Of a stretch of 64,000 bases of DNA, positions 34,225-43,926 are shown piece by piece; within the stretch, counting starts at the first letter, position 1; the number at the start of each line of letters is the position of its first letter. The DNA is from Ruminococcus_C sp963590855 (GTDB taxonomy: Bacteria; Bacillota; Clostridia; Oscillospirales; Ruminococcaceae): the NCBI GenBank assembly GCA_963590855.1, contig CAVAQT010000006.1:25037-89036 (forward strand), in the 5' to 3' direction. Under the pieces are notes generated by a model that did not search any database, was not told where the DNA came from, and saw only the letters and a program-made list of their open reading frames with translations. The position numbers and the translations under genes are program-made.

Positions 34225-35553
34225 ATGAATACACCAGTCTATGACTTTTTGACGGAATATGCCCAGTGTGACCCGGTGCGTCTGCACATGCCGGGGCACA
34301 AGGGCAGATTCGGCGCGCCCATGCTGCAAAAGGCGGCGGCGCTGGATATCACCGAGATCACCGGCGCGGACAGCTTGTTTGAAGCGTCGGGCATCCTGGC
34401 GGAAAGCGAAAAAAACGCGGCTTCGCTGTACGGAACTGCGTATACATTTTATTCCTGCGGCGGCTCGACCCTGTGCATCCAGACCATGCTTCTGCTGATG
34501 AAGCAGCAGGGACGCACCGTCCTGGCGGCGCGGAATGTGCACCGGGCGTTTCTGAATGCCTGTGTGCTGCTGGATCTGCCGGTGCAGTGGATCTATCCCC
34601 GAAAGAGCGACGGGATCTTGTCCGGCACCTATGATCTGGCGGATTTTGAGGCGGCTTTGCAGGCGCAGAATCGTCCGGCGTGTGTCTATGTGACGTCCCC
34701 GGATTATCTGGGGCGCATGGCAGATATCGCCGGGCTGGCGGAGCTGTGCCACCGCTATCACGCAAAGCTGTTGGTGGATAATGCCCACGGAGCGCATCTG
34801 GCGTTTTTGCCGTGGCAGTGTCACCCCATTCAGCTGGGCGCGGACTATTGCTGCGACTCGGCGCACAAGATGCTGTCCGGACTGACGGGAACGGCATATC
34901 TCCATGTGCGCAGCGACATTGACGTTGCGCCGGAACGCGTCCGGGACGCCATGGCGATGTTCGGCTCTACCAGTCCCTCTTATCTGATGCTGGCATCCCT
35001 GGACTGGTGCAACCGGGAGCTGGCATCGCCCTTGTTCCGGAAACAGCTGGAGGAAGTGCTCAGCCGCATTCAACAACTGAAATGCCGGTTTTCACCCCGG
35101 TACTGCTTCATCGATGGAGACCCCATGCATCTGTCTGTGGATGCCTTAACAGGCGGTATAGACGGCAGAGAGCTGGCGGCGTATCTGGAGCAGAACGGCG
35201 TCTTTGTGGAGTATGCCGATGCCTATCATGTGGTATTGCTCTGCTCGGCGGCGAATACGGACGGTGACTTCGACATTCTGGAGGAACTGCTGGAGCGCTT
35301 TGCGCCCACCAGAAGCGGCGCGGCGGAAAAGTACGAGCTGCCCCGGCCGGAGACGGTCTGCGGCATCCGGGAGGCGGCGCTTGCGCCCCAGGAGATCGTG
35401 CCGGTGGAGGAGAGCATCGGGCGCATCTGTGCGGCGGTGAAAGTACCCTGTCCGCCGGCAGTGCCCATTGTCCTCAGCGGCGAACGCATCGACGAGGCAT
35501 GCATCCGGGTGTGCCGGGCATACGGCATCACGGAGATCAGCGTGGTACAATAG
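34225..35553 (+). CDS. Short Orn/Lys/Arg decarboxylase-family PLP enzyme (YaaO-like)
   Basis: 442 residues, the short YaaO/SpeA-type length. RLHMPGHKGRFGAPML at the N-terminus, LVDNAHGAHLAF, and the PLP lysine in CDSAHKMLSGLTGTAYLHV (near residue 215) identify the fold-I decarboxylase family. It probably decarboxylates arginine, lysine or ornithine for polyamine synthesis. The order decarboxylase-holB-ricT mirrors yaaO-tmk-...-holB-yaaT of Bacillus, although tmk is elsewhere in this window. Confidence 0.88.
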   Translation: MNTPVYDFLTEYAQCDPVRLHMPGHKGRFGAPMLQKAAALDITEITGADSLFEASGILAESEKNAASLYGTAYTFYSCGGSTLCIQTMLLLMKQQGRTVLAARNVHRAFLNACVLLDLPVQWIYPRKSDGILSGTYDLADFEAALQAQNRPACVYVTSPDYLGRMADIAGLAELCHRYHAKLLVDNAHGAHLAFLPWQCHPIQLGADYCCDSAHKMLSGLTGTAYLHVRSDIDVAPERVRDAMAMFGSTSPSYLMLASLDWCNRELASPLFRKQLEEVLSRIQQLKCRFSPRYCFIDGDPMHLSVDALTGGIDGRELAAYLEQNGVFVEYADAYHVVLLCSAANTDGDFDILEELLERFAPTRSGAAEKYELPRPETVCGIREAALAPQEIVPVEESIGRICAAVKVPCPPAVPIVLSGERIDEACIRVCRAYGITEISVVQ

Positions 35554-35562
35554 GAGGCGCAT

Positions 35563-36531
35563 ATGGCACAATTTTATGGCAATGCATCGGTGCAGGAGAC
35601 GCTGCACCGGATGCTGGAACGGGACAGAGCCGCCCATGGCTTTCTCTTTTACGGCGATGCCGGACTGGGGAAAAAGACGCTGGCGAAGCGCTTTCTGGCG
35701 GAGCTGCTCTGCACCGGGGAAAAAAAGCCCTGCGGCGTGTGCAAGTCCTGCCGGATGCTGGCGGACGGGGTGCACCCGGATGTGAGATTCGTGGAGCACA
35801 GCGGCAAGCGGGGCGGATTTTCGGTGGAAACCGTCCGGGAGGTCTGCATGGATCTGGCTTCGCCGCCCAACGAGGGCAGCGCAAAGTGCTATGTCTTTGG
35901 GGACTGTGACCACATGGATGTCCGCGCCCAGAATCTGCTGCTGAAGGCAGTGGAAGAGCCGCCGGCATACGGCTATTTTATCTTTACGGCGACGGCGCCC
36001 ACGGCGCTTTTGCCCACCATCCGTTCCCGGATCATCGCGCTGGCGGTGTCGCCGGTGTCCGAGCCGCAGTGCCGCACGGCGCTGGAAGAGCGGGGCTGTT
36101 CGGCGGAGGATGCGGCAGAAGCGGTGGCGGCATTTCACGGGAACATCGGGCAGTGCCTGAATTTTTTGGAAAATGTTTCGATTCGTGAGGTCGTCGGATT
36201 GACAAAATCCGCAATCAATAGTATAATAAATAGGAACGAATATGCAATGCTCCAGGCGGTTTCGGCGCTGGGGAAGGATCGGGAGCGGACTTTTTTGTTT
36301 CTCAGTCTGTTTGACCGCACCATCCGGGACGCGATGGCGTGGCGGTATGATCCGCAGGCAGAGGGCATCGGCTGTGATGCCGCCGGCGCGCGAAAGCTGG
36401 CAGAGCGGCTTTCTGCCAGTGCAGGACAGGCGATGCATCAGGCGGTGGACGCGACCTATGCCGCCATGGCGGCGAACGTCAATCTGCCTCTGGCGCTGGC
36501 GGCGTTCTGTGCAGACTGCATGGACGGATGA
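35563..36531 (+). CDS. holB: DNA polymerase III delta-prime subunit
   Basis: 322 residues, the usual length. GDAGLGKKTLAKRFL (a Walker-A-like loop near residue 27) and the zinc module CTGEKKPCGVCKSC are followed by ASPPNEGSAKCYVFGDCDHM and AQNLLLKAVEEPPAYGYFIF. It is part of the clamp loader for replication. Located directly after the decarboxylase (9-base gap) and before ricT, a conserved Firmicute context. Confidence 0.9.
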   Translation: MAQFYGNASVQETLHRMLERDRAAHGFLFYGDAGLGKKTLAKRFLAELLCTGEKKPCGVCKSCRMLADGVHPDVRFVEHSGKRGGFSVETVREVCMDLASPPNEGSAKCYVFGDCDHMDVRAQNLLLKAVEEPPAYGYFIFTATAPTALLPTIRSRIIALAVSPVSEPQCRTALEERGCSAEDAAEAVAAFHGNIGQCLNFLENVSIREVVGLTKSAINSIINRNEYAMLQAVSALGKDRERTFLFLSLFDRTIRDAMAWRYDPQAEGIGCDAAGARKLAERLSASAGQAMHQAVDATYAAMAANVNLPLALAAFCADCMDG

Positions 36532-36595
36532 GTGATATCGGGCTTTTCGTTTTCGGGACGCGCTGCGCCCGAATGGAAGAGGAAAGGAAAAATAT

Positions 36596-37462
36596 ATGAT
36601 TGAAATTATCGGCGTTCGGTTCAAGAGCGGCGGAAAGGTCTACTATTTCTCCCCGGGAAACCGGACGGTGAAGGTGGGAGACCTGGTCATCACGGAGACT
36701 GCCAGAGGGACGGAGTGCGGCGAGGTCGCTCTCGCCAACAAGCAGATCCCCAAGGAGCAGGTGACAGCGCCCCTCAAGCAGATCCTGCGGGTGGCGACCC
36801 GGGAGGATCGCCGCATTCTGGAACTGAACCGGAAAAAAGAGGAAAAGGCGTTTCAGGTGTGCCAGCAGAAGATCGCCTATCGGAATCTGAAAATGAATCT
36901 GGTAGACGTGGAGTGCACCTTTGACAACAGCAAGCTGCTGTTCTATTTTACGGCGGACAACCGGGTGGACTTTCGGGAACTGGTCAAGGATCTGGCGGCG
37001 GTGTTCCGCACCCGCATCGAGCTGCGGCAGATCGGCGTCCGGGACAAGGCGAAGATCCTGGGGGGCATCGGCATCTGCGGCAGAGAGTTCTGCTGCAAGG
37101 GACATTTGCAGGATTTTCAGCCGGTGTCCATCCGCATGGCAAAGGAACAGGGATTGTCACTGAATCCCACGAAGATCTCCGGCTGCTGCGGCAGACTCAT
37201 GTGCTGTCTCAAATATGAGCAGAACGTCTATGAAGAGCTGCTGCGCATCACCCCGAAGGTGGGTGCGCTGGTCACCATGCAGGACGGCACAAAGGCAAAG
37301 GTCTGCGAGACCAATCCGCTGACCGGTGATTTGAAGGTCATGCCGGAAAAATCGGATGTTCCGGTAAAGGTGAAGCGGGAGGATGTGACCCTGCTGCGCG
37401 ACGGCAGGATCAAGGTCAATCAGGCAGAGCGCAACGCGCTGAAATCGTTGGAGGACAAATAA
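36596..37462 (+). CDS. ricT: PSP1-domain protein RicT (YaaT)
   Basis: 288 residues. It carries the PSP1 fold with GGIGICGREFCCKGHLQ and SGCCGRLMCCLKYEQ, the Cys clusters that bind Fe-S in the RicT/YlbF/YmcA complex. That complex helps RNase Y process specific mRNAs and affects sporulation and competence in Bacillus. Here rny itself lies 5 kb upstream. Acts in the cytoplasm. The start has an aggaaagg RBS. Confidence 0.92.
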   Translation: MIEIIGVRFKSGGKVYYFSPGNRTVKVGDLVITETARGTECGEVALANKQIPKEQVTAPLKQILRVATREDRRILELNRKKEEKAFQVCQQKIAYRNLKMNLVDVECTFDNSKLLFYFTADNRVDFRELVKDLAAVFRTRIELRQIGVRDKAKILGGIGICGREFCCKGHLQDFQPVSIRMAKEQGLSLNPTKISGCCGRLMCCLKYEQNVYEELLRITPKVGALVTMQDGTKAKVCETNPLTGDLKVMPEKSDVPVKVKREDVTLLRDGRIKVNQAERNALKSLEDK

Positions 37463-37463
37463 A

Positions 37464-37497
37464 GGCGGCACTGCACAACGCTCTGTGCGCTGCTGCT
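37464..37497. repeat. GGCARCACTGCRCAAAG palindrome, short copy
   Basis: GGCGGCACTGCACAACG and TCTGTGCGCTGCTGC arms form a compact hairpin immediately after ricT. Confidence 0.55.
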
Positions 37498-37535
37498 GAA
37501 AACATGCTCTAGGGTATGGATAGGAGGAATTTTTT

Positions 37536-38402
37536 ATGGCATCGAAAAGCAATCATCGTCGTGTTCGGTATGACCGCATTCTAGCGGTGCTTCTGGTTCT
37601 GATCTTGCTGATCGTTTTGTTGGTGAAGTGCTGTTCCAGCTGCTCCAGCAGCAAGAGCAAGAAGAACAACACCGGTGTGACCACGACACCCACCCAGGAG
37701 ACCACCACGGCTCCCACCGAGGAGGACTTCAGCAAGACGGTATACCTCAGCCCGTCCAATCAGGAGGACAACGTCTTTTATGTAGGCGACACCAATGAGG
37801 CAGCGGTCTGCCGGATCCTGGCGCAGAAAACCGCAGCCATTCTGGAACAGTCCGGGGTGACCGTCATTGTGGCAGGCGACACCGACAGCATCCAGACCAA
37901 GACGGCCATGGGTGACAAGAATCTGGCGGCATATGTGGCGATCCACACCAATGCCGGCACAGGCGTGGGCACAGACTGCTATTACAACGCTTCTTCGGAG
38001 GCAAGCAAGAACCTGGCACAGGCAGTATATGATCCGGTGGCAGCCCTGACACCCACAGACGACAAGGGTCTCATCGACGGCTCGCAGAGCGGTTCGGACA
38101 ACTATCAGTATGAGATCGGCGCAAACAAGAGCCCCAGCTGTCTCATCGAAGTGGAATATCACGACGGCCCGAACGTGGCGCAGTGGATCCTGGACAACGA
38201 GGACAACATCGCGTCGGCTCTGGCACAGGGCATTTGCAGCTATTTGCAGGTGACACCGGCAAATAACACGGCTGCGGCTGCGGTCACAACCGCGGCGGAC
38301 GGCAGCGGCGACGTTGCAGCCATCACCACAGCGGCAGGAGATGCCGCAGCAGCGGAGACAACCACCAATGCAGTCCAGAATCAATTATCAGCAGGAAACT
38401 GA
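37536..38402 (+). CDS. Membrane-anchored N-acetylmuramoyl-L-alanine amidase-like protein
   Basis: 288 residues. One membrane helix (ILAVLLVLILLIVLLVKCC, residues ~12-30) precedes a Thr/Ser linker. The external domain matches amidase_3 with YLSPSNQEDN, the metal His in AYVAIHTNAGTG and Glu in SCLIEVEYHDG. The usual first His of the DPGHGG motif is replaced by the SPSNQ form seen in some phage and Clostridial amidases. A low-complexity Ala/Thr tail follows. Likely cleaves peptidoglycan side chains. Preceded by an aggagga RBS. Confidence 0.8.
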   Translation: MASKSNHRRVRYDRILAVLLVLILLIVLLVKCCSSCSSSKSKKNNTGVTTTPTQETTTAPTEEDFSKTVYLSPSNQEDNVFYVGDTNEAAVCRILAQKTAAILEQSGVTVIVAGDTDSIQTKTAMGDKNLAAYVAIHTNAGTGVGTDCYYNASSEASKNLAQAVYDPVAALTPTDDKGLIDGSQSGSDNYQYEIGANKSPSCLIEVEYHDGPNVAQWILDNEDNIASALAQGICSYLQVTPANNTAAAAVTTAADGSGDVAAITTAAGDAAAAETTTNAVQNQLSAGN

Positions 38403-39018
38403 CCGGATTCTGGGACAGCTGCCGGAGACGTGTGTGCCGGTGTTGTTTTTACACGCCTGCTGTGCGCCGTGCAGCAGCTATGTCCTGGAATATCTGAGCC
38501 GTTATTTTCGCATCACGCTGTTCTTTTATAATCCGAATATTTCCCCGGAGGCGGAGTATCTCCACCGGAAAGCCGAACTGAAACGGCTGGTGCAGGAGCT
38601 GCCGCTGGGGCATCCGGTGACCATTGTGGACGGGGACTATGCGCCGGAGCGGTTCTATGCCCTGGCGAAGGGTCTGGAGGATCTGCCGGAGCGCGGGCTG
38701 CGGTGTCAGAAGTGTATCGGGCACCGTCTGGAAGAGACGTTTCGCGTCGCCTTGCAGCAGCCGGAGCGGCCGGACTTTGTGTGCACTACCCTGACCATCA
38801 GTCCCCACAAGGACGCGGTGTTTATCAACACCAGGGGAACGAAACTGGCGGAACAGTACGGCATCCCGTGGCTGCCCACGGACTTCAAGAAAAAGGGCGG
38901 CTATCAGCGGTCAATTGTATTATCCAGAGAGTACGACCTCTATCGGCAGAACTTTTGCGGCTGTGTTTACAGCCGGCTGGAGGCGGAGCGCCGGGAAAAG
39001 GAGATGGCTTCTTCATGA
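38368..39018 (+). CDS. queH: Epoxyqueuosine reductase QueH
   Basis: 216 residues from the ATG at 38368, overlapping the amidase 3' end by 35 bases. Motifs LHACCAPCSSYVLEYL (near residue 28), RCQKCIGHRLEETF and NFCGCVYS give the Cys set that binds an Fe-S cluster in QueH. It reduces epoxyqueuosine in tRNA to queuosine. Overlaps the next methyltransferase gene by four bases. Confidence 0.9.
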   Translation: MQSRINYQQETDRILGQLPETCVPVLFLHACCAPCSSYVLEYLSRYFRITLFFYNPNISPEAEYLHRKAELKRLVQELPLGHPVTIVDGDYAPERFYALAKGLEDLPERGLRCQKCIGHRLEETFRVALQQPERPDFVCTTLTISPHKDAVFINTRGTKLAEQYGIPWLPTDFKKKGGYQRSIVLSREYDLYRQNFCGCVYSRLEAERREKEMASS

Positions 39019-39785
39019 GCAGCTGGGATGCAGCGCAGTATTTGAAATTCGGGGCACAGCGGACGCAGCCGTCCAAGGATCTGGCGGCGCGGATTCCGCT
39101 GGAGCAACCGGGAAAGATCGTGGACATTGGCTGCGGCCCGGGAAACAGCACGGCGGTACTGCGGCAGCGGTTTCCGCAGGCGGAGATCCTGGGCGCGGAC
39201 AGTTCGCCGGAGATGATCCGGGCGGCGGCACAGGCACATCCGGACATGACATTTCGGCAGTGCGATGCCAGTACGGAGCTGGGGACACTGGGACGGGATT
39301 TTGATGTGGTATTTTCCAACGCCTGCATCCAGTGGATCCCGAACCATCCGAAGCTGCTGAGAGAAATGATGCAGCTGCTCCGGCCGGGCGGCATTCTGGC
39401 GGTGCAGATCCCCATCAACCAGAAAGAACCCATCCACCAGATCATCCAGGCATTGGCGGCCGGGGACAAGTGGAAAGCGCACTTTTCGTCGCCGCGCATC
39501 TTTTATCAGCTGACCATGCCGGAATATTACGACCTGCTGGGCGAGATTACGGCGCACTTTGAGATCTGGGAGACCATTTACATGCACGCCATGCCCTCTC
39601 ATGAAGCGATCATGGAATGGTATCGCGGCACGGGGCTGCGGCCGTATCTGGCGGCGCTGACCCCGGAGTTGCAGCAGGCGTTTGAACAGGACGTGCTGGA
39701 CGGCGTGAAGCAGGCGTATCCGGTGCAGAAAGACGGCAGCGTGATCTTTCCGTTTCCGCGGCTGTTCTTTTTGGGGGAGCGGTGA
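39015..39785 (+). CDS. Trans-aconitate 2-methyltransferase-like SAM methyltransferase
   Basis: 256 residues from the ATG at 39015 (ATGA overlap with queH). MSSWDAAQYLKFGAQRTQPS and the SAM motif IVDIGCGPGNSTAVL (near residue 35), plus NACIQWIPNHPKLL and AVQIPINQKEPIHQ, match the Tam family across the whole length. The likely reaction is methyl esterification of trans-aconitate or a related acid, a detoxification step. Longer in-frame starts run into queH out of phase and were rejected. Confidence 0.88.
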   Translation: MSSWDAAQYLKFGAQRTQPSKDLAARIPLEQPGKIVDIGCGPGNSTAVLRQRFPQAEILGADSSPEMIRAAAQAHPDMTFRQCDASTELGTLGRDFDVVFSNACIQWIPNHPKLLREMMQLLRPGGILAVQIPINQKEPIHQIIQALAAGDKWKAHFSSPRIFYQLTMPEYYDLLGEITAHFEIWETIYMHAMPSHEAIMEWYRGTGLRPYLAALTPELQQAFEQDVLDGVKQAYPVQKDGSVIFPFPRLFFLGER

Positions 39786-39822
39786 GAGACAGGGAATCCG
39801 TTTTGCGTGAAGATGGGGTTTG

Positions 39823-40404
39823 GTGATTTTGAAATATTCAGAAAAGACGGAAAAGAAAATCAAAACGATACTGGGAATAACCACAGCATCAATCTTGGCG
39901 CTTCTTTTTCTGGCTTATATGTTTCTTCGCATCCTGTTTTGGGCAGAAACGGGCAGCTTTTTTCCTACTGTTCAGAAGAGCCGTTCGGTGGAAATTGCAA
40001 TTTCGTGTGACCCTTTTGATGTATTGGCAGTAAGAGAGGAACTGGAACCTTATACAAAGGATTATACAACCGCAGGTGTTGAGATGATATATGCAGAATA
40101 TCATTTCAGTGAAGATGGCGTTACGGCGATGTATGGATTCACTGGGGTGAAATATCGACTCGGAAGAGGAGAAACCATTAGTTTTTACCTAGATGCTGAG
40201 AAAGGCACTGTGGAAGAGATATCTTATTATGCAGCAGGGGCTAAAGTGTTTTCCAGTTATCCCAGCCATTACTTCGATGCGGATGTAAACATGATGGAGG
40301 AATACGAAAAAATTAAAAATAATACCTCTGATTTTGATACAGTCAAAGAGGTCGAGTTCACCCTGTCCAATAACAATTGTGAGTCAAAGCTCTATTATAA
40401 TTGA
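39823..40404 (+). CDS. Hypothetical membrane-anchored protein
   Basis: About 193 residues from a GTG at 39823; a TTG one codon upstream is also possible and the RBS (gatgggg) is poor. One membrane helix (ILALLFLAYMFLRILFW) is at residues ~24-40. The external part has no known motif. Base composition is clearly more AT-rich than its neighbours, suggesting later acquisition. Confidence 0.6.
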   Translation: MILKYSEKTEKKIKTILGITTASILALLFLAYMFLRILFWAETGSFFPTVQKSRSVEIAISCDPFDVLAVREELEPYTKDYTTAGVEMIYAEYHFSEDGVTAMYGFTGVKYRLGRGETISFYLDAEKGTVEEISYYAAGAKVFSSYPSHYFDADVNMMEEYEKIKNNTSDFDTVKEVEFTLSNNNCESKLYYN

Positions 40405-40497
40405 TGCAAAACCACATTTTGTGATTTGGGGGAATGAATCCCTTTGGGCAGATTCGGGGAATCAAAATTTCCGGGTGCGTTTTGTGCAAAAAAGCAG

Positions 40498-40526
40498 TTG
40501 ACAAGCGGCGGCATTTGTGCTATACT
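40498..40526 (+). promoter_or_regulatory. thrS promoter
   Basis: TTGACA and TATACT, 17-base spacer, extended TGC -10. Leads into the T-box. Confidence 0.9.
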
Positions 40527-40529
40527 AAT

Positions 40530-40791
40530 GTTTGCAAAAGCGCTGATGGGAAAGGCGCATTTCGCCGGGGCTTTTTTCAGAGAACCGCTGTCACCGGCTG
40601 AGAGCAGCGGCAAAAAGCCAAGAGATGCGCACACCACTCCCGGAGTCTGCCTAATCCGCAGCGGCTTGTCCCCGTTATCGGACACCACGAGGTGTATGCC
40701 GCACTGGCTGCGCATACATGAAACAAGGGTGGAACCACGATAGAGTTTTCATCGTCCCTTGCACAGTCCTTTACTGTGTAAGGGACTTTTT
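40530..40791 (+). promoter_or_regulatory. T-box riboswitch with terminator (threonine)
   Basis: The T-box core AAGGGTGGAACCACG lies at about 40724-40739 and is followed by a strong terminator GTCCCTTgCACAG...CTGTGtAAGGGAC-TTTTT (40754-40791). A stem I region has GCGCAT..ATGCGC and an AGAGA-type apical segment near 40582. An ACC codon followed by A at 40633-40636 is a plausible Thr specifier. Uncharged tRNA-Thr would stabilise the antiterminator and allow thrS transcription. Confidence 0.9.
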
Positions 40792-40824
40792 GCATTTACT
40801 CATTCTGGAAAGGAAGATGGAAGT

Positions 40825-42771
40825 ATGATCAAACTGACATTGAAAGACGGCAGCATCCGGGAGCTGGAAGCTCCTACCGCTGCGGCAGAAGTTATTAAGG
40901 GCATCGGCATGGGTCTGTACAAGGCAGCCTGCTGTGTGAAGCTGGACGGCGAGGTCTGTGATCTGCGCACGGTCATCGACCATGACTGTACCTTTGAGGT
41001 CATGACCTTTGACAGCGAAGAGGGCAAGAAAACATTCTGGCACACCGCGTCTCACGTTCTGGCACAGGCGGTCAAGCACCTGTATCCGGAGGCAAAGCTG
41101 GCCATCGGCCCGGCCATCGACACCGGTTTCTATTATGATTTCGATGTGGAGCATCCGTTCAGCCAGGAGGAACTGACCAAGATCGAGGCCGAGATGAAGA
41201 AGATCGTCAAGGCAAATGAAAAGCTGGAGCAGTTCTATCTGTCGCCGGAGGAGGCTGTGGCAAAGCTGAAAGAGATGGACGAGCCGTACAAGGTGGAGCT
41301 GTGCGAGGAGCATGCCGGAAACGGTGAGCCGATCTCGTTCTATCAGCAGGGCGATTTCACCGATCTGTGCGCCGGCCCGCATCTGATGGCTACCGGCACC
41401 ATCAAGGCGTTCAAGCTGCTGTCCTGCACCGGTGCATACTGGAGAGGTTCGGAGAAGAACAAGATGCTGTCCCGTGTGTATGCAGTGGCTTTCCCGAAGG
41501 CTGCGATGCTGGAAGAGCATCTGGCAAAGCTGGAGGAGGCAAGAAAGCGCGACCACAACAAGCTGGGCCGGGAACTGGAATATTTCACGACAGTTGACGT
41601 GATCGGTCAGGGTCTGCCGGTGCTGCTGCCCAAGGGCGCAAGAGTGGTTCAGCTGCTCCAGCGCTGGGTAGAGGATGTGGAACAGGCACACGGCTGTCTG
41701 CTCACCAAGACACCGCTGCTGGCAAAGCGGGAGCTGTACAAGATCTCCGGTCACTGGGATCACTATCTGGACGGCATGTTCGTCCTGGGCGATCCCCACG
41801 ATGAGACCAAGGAGTGCTTCGCCCTGCGCCCCATGACCTGTCCGTTCCAGTATCAGGTATATCTGAACCGTCAGCGTTCTTACCGCGATCTGCCCATGCG
41901 TCTCACAGAGACTTCTACCCTGTTCCGGAATGAGGATTCCGGTGAGATGCACGGTCTGATCCGTGTGCGTCAGTTCACCATCTCTGAGGGACACTATATC
42001 CTGCGTCCGGATCAGCTGGAAGAGGAGTTCAAGAACTGCCTGCAGCTGGCAAAGTATTTCCTGGATACTGTGGGACTGCTGGACGACTGCACCTTCCGGT
42101 TCTCCCAGTGGGATCCGGCAAACCCGGGCAACAAGTACGAGGGTACACCGGAGCAGTGGGAAGAGGCACAGCGCGTCATGGGCAACATTCTGGATCACCT
42201 GGGCGTGAAGTATGAGGTCGGCATCGATGAGGCGGCTTTCTACGGCCCGAAGCTGGACATTCAGTACAAGAATGTATTCGGCAAGGAAGATACCCTGGTC
42301 ACCATCCAGATCGATATGCTGCTGGCAGAGCGGTTCGGCATGTACTACAAGGACAAGGACGGTCAGAAGAAACTGCCGTACATCATCCACAGAACTTCTC
42401 TGGGATGCTATGAGCGTACGCTGGCGTATATGATCGAGCATTTCGGCGGCGCAATGCCGTTGTGGATCGCACCGGAGCAGGTACGTCTGGTGCCTATCGC
42501 AGACCGCCATCTGGACTTTGCATACGAGGTCAAGAAGGAACTGGAGGCGGCTGGTCTCCGTGTCGAGGTGGACAGCCGCGCCGAAAAGGTGGGCTGGAAG
42601 ATCCGCCAGGCAACCATGGAGAAGGTGCCGTATATGCTGACCATCGGCGACAAGGAGTGCGAGGAAAAGACCGTCGCAGTCCGCAAGCGCAGCGGCGAGG
42701 ATCTGGGCAGCATGAGCGTGGCAGAACTGACGGCGAAGCTGGTCGAAGAGGTTCGCACCAAGCAGAAGTAA
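40825..42771 (+). CDS. thrS: Threonyl-tRNA synthetase
   Basis: 648 residues from the ATG at 40825 with an aaagga RBS. The TGS domain is at residues 1-60, the editing domain (HTASHVLAQAV and DLCAGPHLMATG) at ~70-230, the class II catalytic core (LRPMTCPFQYQVY, RNEDSGEMHGLIRVRQF) from ~240, and the anticodon-binding domain from ~545. Regulated by the T-box upstream and closed by a terminator. Confidence 0.98.
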   Translation: MIKLTLKDGSIRELEAPTAAAEVIKGIGMGLYKAACCVKLDGEVCDLRTVIDHDCTFEVMTFDSEEGKKTFWHTASHVLAQAVKHLYPEAKLAIGPAIDTGFYYDFDVEHPFSQEELTKIEAEMKKIVKANEKLEQFYLSPEEAVAKLKEMDEPYKVELCEEHAGNGEPISFYQQGDFTDLCAGPHLMATGTIKAFKLLSCTGAYWRGSEKNKMLSRVYAVAFPKAAMLEEHLAKLEEARKRDHNKLGRELEYFTTVDVIGQGLPVLLPKGARVVQLLQRWVEDVEQAHGCLLTKTPLLAKRELYKISGHWDHYLDGMFVLGDPHDETKECFALRPMTCPFQYQVYLNRQRSYRDLPMRLTETSTLFRNEDSGEMHGLIRVRQFTISEGHYILRPDQLEEEFKNCLQLAKYFLDTVGLLDDCTFRFSQWDPANPGNKYEGTPEQWEEAQRVMGNILDHLGVKYEVGIDEAAFYGPKLDIQYKNVFGKEDTLVTIQIDMLLAERFGMYYKDKDGQKKLPYIIHRTSLGCYERTLAYMIEHFGGAMPLWIAPEQVRLVPIADRHLDFAYEVKKELEAAGLRVEVDSRAEKVGWKIRQATMEKVPYMLTIGDKECEEKTVAVRKRSGEDLGSMSVAELTAKLVEEVRTKQK

Positions 42772-42804
42772 GAACAGAAACAAGTGCACGATTTGTGCAG
42801 TGTG

Positions 42805-42838
42805 AAAAAAGGCGGATGCGGCGGCGTCCGCCTTTTTT
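42805..42838 (+). terminator. thrS terminator
   Basis: AAAAAAGGCGGA and TCCGCCTTTTTT arms around GCGGCGGCG-type loop. Confidence 0.9.
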
Positions 42839-42908
42839 GGCGCTTGTGGGAAAGGCAGAGACGCTTTTTCGTTGGAAGTGGGATTTTGTGGCTTTTGCAG
42901 AAAACAGA

Positions 42909-42937
42909 TTGACAAAATTCCTTTTATCCAGTATAAT
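42909..42937 (+). promoter_or_regulatory. Promoter of sugar transferase gene
   Basis: TTGACA and TATAAT, 17-base spacer. Confidence 0.9.
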
Positions 42938-43026
42938 AAAATAAGTGCACATTTGCAGAAAATGCGTGAATTTTGTGGGGATGTGCCGAAAATTGCAGTC
43001 TGGGTGAAAGTGAGAGATATTGGAGA

Positions 43027-43815
43027 ATGGGAAAAGCACAAGCCAATCTGACCGAAGAGAAAGTAACGGAACTGACTCTGGATGCCCTCAAGGAAAATCC
43101 GGAGGGCGTTACGGAGTATCCTGTCCTGGAATTTGACCAGCGTGCATTGGGTCTGCTTTCTTCCGGCGTGAAAGAGACGCTGCGGTACAGCGAGATCCGT
43201 CCCCGGGGCGGCGTGGGCTATCGTATTGCAAAGCGTGCGTTTGATATTGTGGTATCTGCGCTGGCACTGGTGCTGCTTGCCATCCCCATGGGCATCGTGG
43301 CACTGGCGGTATATCTGGAGGACAAGGGCTCGCCGATCTTTTCGCAGGCGCGTCTGACGGAAAACGGAAAGGTGTTCCGGATGCACAAGTTCCGCTCGAT
43401 GTGCATGGATGCGGAGGAAAAGTTCGCAGAGGTGCAGAAGGAAAACGAGACCGACGGGCTGGCATTCAAGAGCGAAAACGATCCGCGTATCACCAGGGTG
43501 GGGCGGTTTATCCGGAAAACGTCACTGGATGAGCTGCCGCAGCTGTGGGATGTGCTGTGCGGTCATATGTCCATCATCGGGCCGCGGCCGCCGCTTCCCC
43601 GTGAGGTGGTGCTGTATACGCCTCATCAGATGCAGCGGCTGTTGGTCAAGGGCGGTCTGTCCTGTATCTGTCAGGTGGAGGGCAGAAGCGATATGGAATT
43701 CGACAAGTGGGTCGAGTCCGACCTCGAATACATAGAGACACGCAGCGCCGGGCTGGATCTGAAGCTACTGTTCAAGACCATCGGTGTGGTGATCCTGAAA
43801 AAAGGTGCGAGATAA
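43027..43815 (+). CDS. Polyprenyl-phosphate sugar-phosphotransferase (bacterial sugar transferase)
   Basis: 262 residues from the ATG at 43027; RBS weak. After ~60 residues of cytoplasmic N-terminus there is one hydrophobic hairpin (IVVSALALVLLAIPMGIVAL) and the catalytic domain with MHKFRSMCMDAEEKF, DPRITRVGRFIRKTSLDELP and MSIIGPRPPLPRE, the standard signature of WbaP/PglC-type enzymes. It starts a surface glycan by placing a sugar-phosphate on undecaprenyl phosphate. It stands alone here, 35 kb from the glycosyltransferase cluster it could serve. Confidence 0.9.
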   Translation: MGKAQANLTEEKVTELTLDALKENPEGVTEYPVLEFDQRALGLLSSGVKETLRYSEIRPRGGVGYRIAKRAFDIVVSALALVLLAIPMGIVALAVYLEDKGSPIFSQARLTENGKVFRMHKFRSMCMDAEEKFAEVQKENETDGLAFKSENDPRITRVGRFIRKTSLDELPQLWDVLCGHMSIIGPRPPLPREVVLYTPHQMQRLLVKGGLSCICQVEGRSDMEFDKWVESDLEYIETRSAGLDLKLLFKTIGVVILKKGAR

Positions 43816-43828
43816 ACAAAGAAAAGGG

Positions 43829-43861
43829 AAGCCGCTGTGCAGTTGCATGGCGGCTTTTTTA
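43829..43861 (+). terminator. Sugar transferase terminator
   Basis: AAGCCGC and GCGGCTT arms with a TTTTT tail. Confidence 0.85.
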
Positions 43862-43926
43862 TGCAGGTCTGTTTTTGTCATTCGGGGCAGAGGGCAGCGT
43901 TGGTGCTCTCTTACTGGGCACGCTGC